Positions 56,102 through 62,928 of a DNA stretch of 64,000 nucleotides are shown piece after piece. The DNA is taken from the IMG/VR virus record IMGVR_UViG_3300033571_020726, positions 16,739 to 80,738 of that record; one strand, given 5' to 3'. Numbering within the stretch: the first letter of the stretch is position 1; each line of letters begins with the position of its first letter. The DNA is from a virus. The position numbers were made by a program, and so were the translations under genes. The notes beneath the pieces were generated by a model. That model worked only from the letters and a program-made list of their open reading frames with translations. It made no database searches and was not told where the DNA came from.

Positions 56102-57952
56102 ATGACAAGTAGTTTATTTAATGAAGCGTTAGATGATGCAAAAGCAATAAAAGCTGCTGCTGAAGAACGTGCAAAACAACAGTTGTTAGAAACAATGTCT
56201 CCTAAGTTAAAGAAAATCGTTGAAAATACAATCAATCAACAAATGGGATTATCAGAAGATGAAAACGAAGCATTTTCTGATGAATATGCTAATGATGAGC
56301 TTAATAAACTATCATTAAATGATTCTGACCATTTTGATGAAGATGAATCTGACATGTATCAAGAATCTGATGATATTGAAGAATGTGGATCAGGAATGTA
56401 TCAAGAATCAGAATTTTCTAATAAAGGTAAAAACTCTAAACAACAAAATGAGGCAAAGGAAGTATTAAGTATTCTTTTAAATAAAGATGTTTTAAAAAGA
56501 AATCTTAAAAACGAAGTAAATAATTTTGAAAAAGATGTAAATAGTCTAAAAAGAATGTTTAATTTACTTGAAAATCATAAGGTAAATGCTCAAACAGTTC
56601 AAAAAGTTGACAAAACATTATTAAAATTAGTTGAAAATTCAAAAAATATCGCAAGTAACGATATAATTAAAAATCAAACAGAAATAAAAAAACAATTTAG
56701 TATATCATTACAGGAGTTAAACCAAATGACAAAACGTAGAAATAATATTTTAGCAGAAAACTATTCATCACTATCTAGAAGATCTAGACGCCTTTTTGAG
56801 GCTGAAGATGAACAAGAAGATGAAGATATGGGTGGTATGGAAGATATGGAAGGTATGGAAGGTATGGGTGGTGATGAAGATGAAGATATGGGCGGTATGG
56901 AAGATATGGGTGGTATGGAAGATATGGGCGATGATTTATCTGGCACAGATGCACAAACATTAAAGGATATTGCTGAAAAAATTGAAAAAATGGTTGGTGG
57001 CGGAATGGGCAGCGATGAAGATATGGAAGGCATGGACGATATGGATGATGAAGATATGGAAGATATGGGCGATATGGGTGATGAAGAAGATGAAGATGAA
57101 GATGAACCTAAAACTGAATGGTCTCGTAGACGTGGTCGTTTGTTTGCAGAATCTGATGATGATTTAGAAGAAAGTGATGATGAAAAATTTGAATATGATC
57201 AAATGTCTGAATCGGATTTCTTTTATGAAGCAGATAAAAAAGGCAAAAAAGGTAAGATCCCTCCTCAATTCTTAAAAGGTAAAAAAGGTAAATCATCTAA
57301 AGAAGAAGAAGATGTAAAGGAATCCCAAAGACGTCGTGGTGATGTTTTCTTAGAAATTGATGAAAACATGCTTAAACGTGAAATTGCCAGAATGAAGAGA
57401 TTACGCGAAGGTGATGCTGAAGATATGGCTTCTCACTTTGGCGGTGGCAAAATTGAAAGAGAAATGTTTGTAGATTCAGATGATGGAGATTTGAATGGTA
57501 ATGTAGGAAATCTTGGAAGTTTCCCTTCAAAGGGTCGATTAAAAGAAGGTCGTTCTTATAATAGTAACAGTGAAACTCGTTTACTCGAAGGAAAAGTTCA
57601 AAAGTACGAAAGAGCATTAACCGGCATGAAAGGTCAATTATCAGAAATGACACTATTCAATGCTAAACTCCTTTATGCGAATAAATTAATGCAAAACAGA
57701 GATCTTACAAATTCTCAACAACGTCATATTGTTGAAAGTTTAGATCAAGCTAAGACACTCAGAGAAGCAAAATTACTTTTTGAAGGTTTAAGTAAGAGCT
57801 TACTCAAGGGAACAGGTCGTTCTGGTTCTCTTAATGAAAGCGCAAATCGCAGAATTACTGGCGGTTCAAGCAGATCAACTTCTAGTGCACAATCATCACA
57901 AAATAGAATTGAAACTGACCGTTGGGCATTATTAGCAGGTATCAAGAAGTAA
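56102..57952 (+). CDS. gp22: Prohead core scaffold (gp22-like) with acidic Gly/Met repeats
   Basis: 616 residues, directly upstream of the capsid gene as in T4. The N-terminal helix has LDDAKAIKAAAEERAKQQLL. A coiled-coil part (about 125-220) follows, then a long acidic Met/Gly/Asp repeat (237-337). The C-terminal part contains ALTGMKGQLSEMTLFNAKLL, then YANKLMQNRDLTNSQQRHIV, LREAKLLFEGL: the conserved scaffold ending next to gp23 in T4-like phages. Boxes of Arg-rich residues followed by F/L-x-E recur: RRSRRLFEAEDE, RRRGRLFAESDD, RRRGDVFLEIDE, plus RLKEG, RLLEG and SLNES. These fit gp21 cleavage for scaffold removal. Longer than T4 gp22 (269) because of the inserted repeats. Confidence 0.8.
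   Translation: MTSSLFNEALDDAKAIKAAAEERAKQQLLETMSPKLKKIVENTINQQMGLSEDENEAFSDEYANDELNKLSLNDSDHFDEDESDMYQESDDIEECGSGMYQESEFSNKGKNSKQQNEAKEVLSILLNKDVLKRNLKNEVNNFEKDVNSLKRMFNLLENHKVNAQTVQKVDKTLLKLVENSKNIASNDIIKNQTEIKKQFSISLQELNQMTKRRNNILAENYSSLSRRSRRLFEAEDEQEDEDMGGMEDMEGMEGMGGDEDEDMGGMEDMGGMEDMGDDLSGTDAQTLKDIAEKIEKMVGGGMGSDEDMEGMDDMDDEDMEDMGDMGDEEDEDEDEPKTEWSRRRGRLFAESDDDLEESDDEKFEYDQMSESDFFYEADKKGKKGKIPPQFLKGKKGKSSKEEEDVKESQRRRGDVFLEIDENMLKREIARMKRLREGDAEDMASHFGGGKIEREMFVDSDDGDLNGNVGNLGSFPSKGRLKEGRSYNSNSETRLLEGKVQKYERALTGMKGQLSEMTLFNAKLLYANKLMQNRDLTNSQQRHIVESLDQAKTLREAKLLFEGLSKSLLKGTGRSGSLNESANRRITGGSSRSTSSAQSSQNRIETDRWALLAGIKK
56811..57110 (+). repeat. Acidic Met/Gly coding repeat in the scaffold gene
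   Basis: Degenerate units around GAT-ATG-GGT-GGT-ATG-GAA encode DMGGME, DMEGME and EDMEDMGD repeats over about 100 codons. Unit order varies and there are no spacers, so this is an in-frame, slippage-prone coding repeat and not a CRISPR or origin iteron. The resulting segment is strongly acidic, suggesting a flexible core filler or basic-partner binding. Confidence 0.75.
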
Positions 57953-57979
57953 AAAATAATTAGTGAACGAAAAAAAAGA

Positions 57980-58016
57980 TTTAAAACTGATATTAAACAG
58001 TATATTTAGTTTTAAA
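57980..58016 (+). promoter_or_regulatory. Leader hairpin of the major capsid gene
   Basis: Perfect 9-base arms TTTAAAACT (57980-57988) and AGTTTTAAA (58008-58016). The inner ATAT/ATAT steps may extend the stem after a small internal loop. It lies in the 98-base gap before the capsid gene; AGGAG (58032-58036) follows, unusually far (14 bases) from the ATG at 58051. Possible transcript-stability or processing element for a very highly expressed gene (inference). Confidence 0.4.
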
Positions 58017-58050
58017 AAGAAAAATCAAATCAGGAGAAATAAAAAAAATT

Positions 58051-59901
58051 ATGTCAAGTTATACATTACAATCATTAACTGAAGGTATCAGACAACGTCA
58101 CGTTGGTACACAAAATAAAAGATTAGTCGAAAAGTGGTCACGTACAGGTCTTCTTAGAGGTCTTGACGATGTAAATCGTGAAAATATGTCTCAACTTTTA
58201 GAAAATCAAGCATCACAACTTCTTCGTGAATCAAATACACTCGGAAGTGATGCTGTTAAAGGTTTCACAAGCATTGCATTCCCAATCGTTCGTCGCGTAT
58301 TCGGTGGTCTAGTAGCTAATGAATTAGTTTCAATTCAACCAATGAGCCTTCCTTCCGGTCTTCTATTTTATCTAGATTATACATACGGTTCAAATGTTGG
58401 TGGTGATCAAAGCAGCACTGCTAATGCAGATGCTACAGCAACATATAAATCTGGTGAATCTATTTATAATAATCCTACTGGAAAAGATATTCAAAAAGGT
58501 TCTTTTGCAAATGGTGGTCAATATGATTTATTAGGTTCAGGTTTTTCAAAAGTGCATAGTTCTGCACCAAATGTTGCAACTACTGTTATTGTTACATCAG
58601 CTGGCGCAAAAGATGCAGCAGGCGCTTTACAAACATTAGATTTAACAAATGCAACAGTACAAAAGTTATTACAATTTGATCAACAAGTGTTAGATTCAGG
58701 AACTGATTGGTCTGGTATATTAATTCCTACTAGTGCTTTAACTGATTTAGATAAAAGTCATGTGAAAGAAATTAATTTACATGGCTTCGCAACTGGAACT
58801 GCTCCTGCTGATTTAACAACAGCGTATCAATCAGGAAAAGCTAAAAATTTACGTAGATTAAATCAATTAGTAAAAGTAGACGGTACTACAATTACACCTG
58901 ATTTCTTTAATCCTAATCACGTTTTATGCATTGTAAAAAAAGCAGCTTGGGATTCATCAGCAGTGGGAGCTAATGTTGATGTTTCTTATGTAAAAGAAGA
59001 ATCAATTAGTATAACAGGTAGTGGTAATCCAGAAACTGTTATCAAACCTGATTTTGAATCAAATTTTGATGGCGATGATGCTGGTAAAATGGGTGGAGCT
59101 GGTATTACACCTGTAATTCCTGAAATTGATATTAAGATTGAGTCAATTCCAGTGACTACCACAACACGTAAGTTAAGAGCTCGTTGGTCACCCGAACTTG
59201 CGCAAGATCTTAATGCATATCATTCATTGGATGCTGAAGTTGAATTAACTCAAATTCTTTCTGAACAAATTGCATTGGAAATTGATCGTGAGATTTTGAA
59301 TGATCTTTTGACACAAGCTCAAGGTGCAAACTTCTTCTGGTCACGTGCTCCTGGTAAGTTTGTGAATAAGAGAACTGGTGCTGAAATTGCTCGTGTATCA
59401 ACATTGACACCTGGACCTGCATTTACTGGTACAGTTCGTGAATGGTATGAAACATTGACTGAAACCATTATTGACGTTGCAAATGAAATTCATAGAAAGA
59501 CATTACGTGGTTCAGCAAACTTTATCGTTGTATCACCTGATGTTGCTACAGTATTGGAAGCATCTGTATTGTATCGTCCTTCATATTCAATTGATGGTGA
59601 TGGTCAAGTTGCAACACCATTTACAATGGGTGCAGAGAAGATTGGTACATTGAGTAATCGTTTTACTGTATATAAGGATCCATATTTCCCAAGAAATAAG
59701 ATTCTTGTTGGTTACAAGGGTGGTAGCTATCTTGAAACTGGGTTTGTATATGCTCCTTATGTTCCATTGATCGTTACTCCTACCATTTTTGCTCCAGAAG
59801 ATTTTACACCTCGTAAGGGCGTAATGACACGTTATGGTAAGAAGATGGTACGTGCAGATTTTTATGGTACAGTAACATGTATGGATATGAATATTATTTA
59901 A
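58051..59901 (+). CDS. gp23: Major capsid protein (gp23-like)
   Basis: 616 residues. The N-terminal propeptide ends at QLLRE-SN: an (L/I)-x-E site with Glu60, closely matching T4 gp23, which is cut after residue 65. The mature start, VKGFTSIAFPIVRRVFGGLV, then ANELVSIQPMSLPSGLLFYL, is typical of gp23. The C-terminal half has IPVTTTTRKLRARWSPELAQ, DLNAYHSLDAEVELTQILSE and FIVVSPDVATVLEASV. T4 gp23 has 521 residues; the extra lies mainly between about 115 and 340, a variable Ser/Gly/Asp insertion that may be surface-exposed. Codon use is the least AT-biased in the window, fitting very high expression. HK97-fold hexamer-forming shell protein; followed by a strong terminator. Confidence 0.93.
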   Translation: MSSYTLQSLTEGIRQRHVGTQNKRLVEKWSRTGLLRGLDDVNRENMSQLLENQASQLLRESNTLGSDAVKGFTSIAFPIVRRVFGGLVANELVSIQPMSLPSGLLFYLDYTYGSNVGGDQSSTANADATATYKSGESIYNNPTGKDIQKGSFANGGQYDLLGSGFSKVHSSAPNVATTVIVTSAGAKDAAGALQTLDLTNATVQKLLQFDQQVLDSGTDWSGILIPTSALTDLDKSHVKEINLHGFATGTAPADLTTAYQSGKAKNLRRLNQLVKVDGTTITPDFFNPNHVLCIVKKAAWDSSAVGANVDVSYVKEESISITGSGNPETVIKPDFESNFDGDDAGKMGGAGITPVIPEIDIKIESIPVTTTTRKLRARWSPELAQDLNAYHSLDAEVELTQILSEQIALEIDREILNDLLTQAQGANFFWSRAPGKFVNKRTGAEIARVSTLTPGPAFTGTVREWYETLTETIIDVANEIHRKTLRGSANFIVVSPDVATVLEASVLYRPSYSIDGDGQVATPFTMGAEKIGTLSNRFTVYKDPYFPRNKILVGYKGGSYLETGFVYAPYVPLIVTPTIFAPEDFTPRKGVMTRYGKKMVRADFYGTVTCMDMNII

Positions 59902-59938
59902 TATAATAATTTAATTTTTGTATTAAATAGTTAATTAT

Positions 59939-59962
59939 AAAGTCGCGAAAGCGACTTTTTTT
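59939..59962 (+). terminator. Strong intrinsic terminator after the major capsid gene
   Basis: 8-base stem AAAGTCGC / GCGACTTT with a GAAA tetraloop (59947-59950), followed by a T-run. G/C-rich against a very AT-rich background. It is the only strong terminator seen and separates the head operon from the three paralogues that follow. Confidence 0.9.
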
Positions 59963-59975
59963 ATTTTATTTTTGG

Positions 59976-60008
59976 TTTTGTTTAATATTTAATTAATATT
60001 AAACAAAA
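59976..60008 (+). promoter_or_regulatory. 14-base perfect hairpin before the first paralogue
   Basis: The arms TTTTGTTTAATATT (59976-59989) and AATATTAAACAAAA (59995-60008) pair perfectly around a 5-base loop. The right arm abuts and partly contains the AAAAAGG ribosome binding site of the 60018 gene. It lies only 13 bases after the terminator. It may sequester the site or be an RNase processing site (inference). Confidence 0.5.
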
Positions 60009-60017
60009 AGGTTTTAA

Positions 60018-61502
60018 ATGATAATACAAAGAAAATATTTAAAAAAAATAATCAATAAAAGTTTAAAAGAGACTAGATTTTTTTTATCACACCCTTATGA
60101 AAAATTAAAAGACGAATCAAAGATTGCATTATCAAGATATTGGGTTAACTTTTTTAATTTCTATTTAAGAGATCTTAAAAAAAGAAATGAAGGTAAGCTT
60201 CCACAGCAAAGAAAGGAAGATGAAAATGTTATTGGTATTAAAAGTAATGAAGACTTATATGCTTTTGATATTAGAAATTTTAAATTGTTTAATTTAAATA
60301 TACAATCAGAACTTGATGAATTAACAGATAATCGTGTTGAAGAATATTGTGAAAAAAATAATATTGATTTATCACAAGCTGATTTAAATTTAATTGATAG
60401 AAAAATGAGTGTAATATCTTTTATAAAATTACCAATTAGTATATCTTTGTATTTTTCTGATGTTATGATTGATAAGATGAATAAGGTTTTAAAGGATTCT
60501 TCTATTACTACAATTAGGACTATAGATGAATTAAAATATATATTATCAATTTCAGAATTAGTGAGTAGTGATTCTACTTTATCTGCAGCTAGAATGTCTG
60601 CTGCTGTAGGTTATCCAAGTCAATCATTTGATGATGAAGATTATTTAAATGCAAAACAAAATTCAGATGAAAATATTGTAAAATTTTTAAGAGAGATAGC
60701 TAGTCCAAGTACGTTTATTTCATTTATAGATGCTTATGAATTTAATTTGGATTGGAATGAAGATAGTGAGGATCGTGAAAATGAATATTTACCTCCTAAA
60801 CTTAGTTTAAATCCAAATGCTACATTTGGTACTCCACATGCTATATATGGTTATCCTTTTGATAAGGAAAATTGCGAACTTTTTTTAAGGACAGGTAAAC
60901 CAACATATTCTAAGTTTGCTACAAATAGAAATTATTTCCATTTAATTAAAATAGATTTAAATAATCCACGTGTTATTCTTTTTAAAGCAGATGGTACATG
61001 TAATCATGATATTAATAAAAAAGAGTATTTTAGCAGAATAAAAGAATTACATCGTTTATATAAACTTTTTTATAGGGATATGAGTAAAGATAATGAATAT
61101 ATCGATAAAAGAGATGAAGAACGTGAAATTTTACAAGATAATCTTAATGTTGTATATAGTGAATTTATAGATTTTATGAGAGATGGTATGTTTATTGATG
61201 AATATGCACGTTTAAAAAATAATCCTTTTTATTTATTATATAGATTTGCAGGATATTTATCAAGATTACAAGGTTTAGATGCGTTTGATGAAGCAGCATT
61301 AGAAAGTAATAAAAAAAATAAAGGACATTCAGAATTTTCTGCTTTATTACTACACTCAATTGGTATTGATTGTATTGTTGATAGAGGTTTAGGTATTGTA
61401 CATCGTAATGAACCTTCACAAGCACATATTTTAACATTTAATAATAGCAGTTCAACTATTTATAAATATTTAGGCACATATAAAAATTTTAAGAATAAAT
61501 AA
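60018..61502 (+). CDS. First of three tandem paralogues: candidate packaged internal protein with propeptide
   Basis: 494 residues. The N-terminus MIIQRKYLKKIINKSLKETR is a basic amphipathic helix with an L-K-E step at residues 16-18, a likely prohead protease site. The core (about 230-345) contains REIASPSTFISFIDAYEF, LNPNATFGTPHAIYGYPFDK (from 264), FATNRNYFHLIKIDLN and LFKADGTCNHDI. The C-terminal part has SIGIDCIVDRGLGIVHRNEP (His462, Glu465) and QAHILTF, ending in YLGTYKNF. The next two genes share the same motifs in the same order. No family is recognised. The H...Y-x-Y...E arrangement faintly recalls ADP-ribosyltransferases (T4 packages one, Alt), but this is speculative. AAAAAGG is the ribosome binding site. 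Confidence 0.6.
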   Translation: MIIQRKYLKKIINKSLKETRFFLSHPYEKLKDESKIALSRYWVNFFNFYLRDLKKRNEGKLPQQRKEDENVIGIKSNEDLYAFDIRNFKLFNLNIQSELDELTDNRVEEYCEKNNIDLSQADLNLIDRKMSVISFIKLPISISLYFSDVMIDKMNKVLKDSSITTIRTIDELKYILSISELVSSDSTLSAARMSAAVGYPSQSFDDEDYLNAKQNSDENIVKFLREIASPSTFISFIDAYEFNLDWNEDSEDRENEYLPPKLSLNPNATFGTPHAIYGYPFDKENCELFLRTGKPTYSKFATNRNYFHLIKIDLNNPRVILFKADGTCNHDINKKEYFSRIKELHRLYKLFYRDMSKDNEYIDKRDEEREILQDNLNVVYSEFIDFMRDGMFIDEYARLKNNPFYLLYRFAGYLSRLQGLDAFDEAALESNKKNKGHSEFSALLLHSIGIDCIVDRGLGIVHRNEPSQAHILTFNNSSSTIYKYLGTYKNFKNK

Positions 61503-61510
61503 TTTTATAA

Positions 61511-61560
61511 TTTCCAATATAATTAATAAAAAAAGTGTTTTATTATGATTATATTGGAAA
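61511..61560 (+). promoter_or_regulatory. Hairpin whose loop holds the ribosome binding region and start codon of the second paralogue
   Basis: 13-base perfect arms TTTCCAATATAAT (61511-61523) and ATTATATTGGAAA (61548-61560). The 24-base loop contains AAAAAAAGTG and ends exactly with the ATG (61545-61547). The right arm is coding. Each arm contains two G-C pairs. A stem enclosing the initiation region could regulate ribosome access or protect the transcript (inference). Confidence 0.55.
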
Positions 61561-62861
61561 AAGATTTAAAAAAAATTATAAAAAATAAATTATTAGAGAC
61601 AAGATTTCTATTATCTTCAGACTATGAATATTACAATAATAAATATAAAAAATGGCAATTATATTTTACTGATATTTTACCTAGAATTATTTTAAATAAT
61701 ACTGAAGCTATATTTATCGATAATGATCAATTTTATTTAGCAGATTTTAAAAATATTGATATTAAAAAAATAACAACTGATGAATATGAATCAATTTTAA
61801 GAAGTGGTGGTCTAGTTCCAATAAGAATTTATTTACCTACAACATTATTTCAAATATATATGAATAACTTCAGAACAGTTAAAGAAAGTGAATATTTAAA
61901 AACTGGGTCTTATAGACCATCTGATAATACAAAAATACTTGAAATTGAAGATTTATATAAAATATTTGAAAAAATAAAATTAATGTCATCTGATGAGCGT
62001 ATTGATGTTAATTTAAATGCAAGTAATATGTCAAAAAATATAGGTAGTCAATATAATTTTAAAAATTTTAATTCAATAGAAGAAATGCAAGATTATTTAT
62101 ATGATATAGCAGGTCCAGATATTTTTATTACTTTCGCTGATTCTTATAGACTTGATGCAAATGGAAATCCTATAAATCCACAATTTAATTTAAACCCTAA
62201 TGCTACATTTAAAACACCACATGGATTTTATTTTTATCCTTTTGATAAAATTAATGCTAAAGCTTTTATAAATTATGGACAACCAACACGTGCAGAGTTT
62301 GCTGTAGATAGAAATTTTTTTCATTTAGTTAAAGTAGATTTAAGTAATAAAAAAACAATAATTTTTGAAGAAGATGGTACTTGTAATAAAAAAATATCAT
62401 ATGAAAATTACATTAAAAATGTAAAAGAATTAATAAGAGTACATGAAGAATTTTTTAAATTAGAAATAAATCACGAAGAAACTTTTAAAAAATTAAATCT
62501 ATTTATGGAAATGTACCATGGAGATTATGAAAATTTAAATGATGATGATTTTGAATCAGGTATTTATTTAGATAATAATAATTTTGTTTCTAATTTATAT
62601 AAATTTGCTTTTTTTCTATCTTTTAAAGATTTTACAGATATAAACAGAAAATATTTATTTGATGAAGATGATGAAGGAAATGTACCTGAATTATTTTCTT
62701 TGTTATTATATTTAATAGGTATTAGATGTGTTATAGATAGAGGTTTATGTATTATTCATGAAAACGAACCTGAACAGATGCATATTATTACTTTTGGCGA
62801 TGATACATCTTTTTATGAATATATTGGTACATTTGATAATTGGTTTAATGCTTACAATTAA
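61545..62861 (+). CDS. Second tandem paralogue: candidate packaged internal protein with propeptide
   Basis: 438 residues. The N-terminus MIILEKDLKKIIKNKLLETR aligns residue for residue with the first paralogue, with the L-L-E step again ending at residue 18. The core reads DIAGPDIFITFADSYRLD, LNPNATFKTPHGFYFYPFDK (from 216), FAVDRNFFHLVKVDLS and FEEDGTCNKKIS. The C-terminus reads LIGIRCVIDRGLCIIHENEP (His405, Glu408) with EQMHIITF and YEYIGTFDNW. It is shorter than the first because the N-terminal variable region (about 20-180) is reduced. Regulated perhaps by a start-codon hairpin. Function unknown; see the first paralogue for possibilities. Confidence 0.6.
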   Translation: MIILEKDLKKIIKNKLLETRFLLSSDYEYYNNKYKKWQLYFTDILPRIILNNTEAIFIDNDQFYLADFKNIDIKKITTDEYESILRSGGLVPIRIYLPTTLFQIYMNNFRTVKESEYLKTGSYRPSDNTKILEIEDLYKIFEKIKLMSSDERIDVNLNASNMSKNIGSQYNFKNFNSIEEMQDYLYDIAGPDIFITFADSYRLDANGNPINPQFNLNPNATFKTPHGFYFYPFDKINAKAFINYGQPTRAEFAVDRNFFHLVKVDLSNKKTIIFEEDGTCNKKISYENYIKNVKELIRVHEEFFKLEINHEETFKKLNLFMEMYHGDYENLNDDDFESGIYLDNNNFVSNLYKFAFFLSFKDFTDINRKYLFDEDDEGNVPELFSLLLYLIGIRCVIDRGLCIIHENEPEQMHIITFGDDTSFYEYIGTFDNWFNAYN

Positions 62862-62928
62862 ATTTAAATTATAATAATTAATTATTTTTAAATTCATAAT
62901 TATAATATTAAAAATAAATGGTAATAAA

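Noticed and set aside
56761-57033. Minus-strand Pro/Ser/Ile repeat protein opposite the scaffold gene
   Set aside because: It is the complement of the acidic Met/Gly coding repeat and has no independent support.
56811-57110. CRISPR-like or iteron repeat array
   Set aside because: Units are irregular, in frame and without spacers; they encode an acidic scaffold segment.
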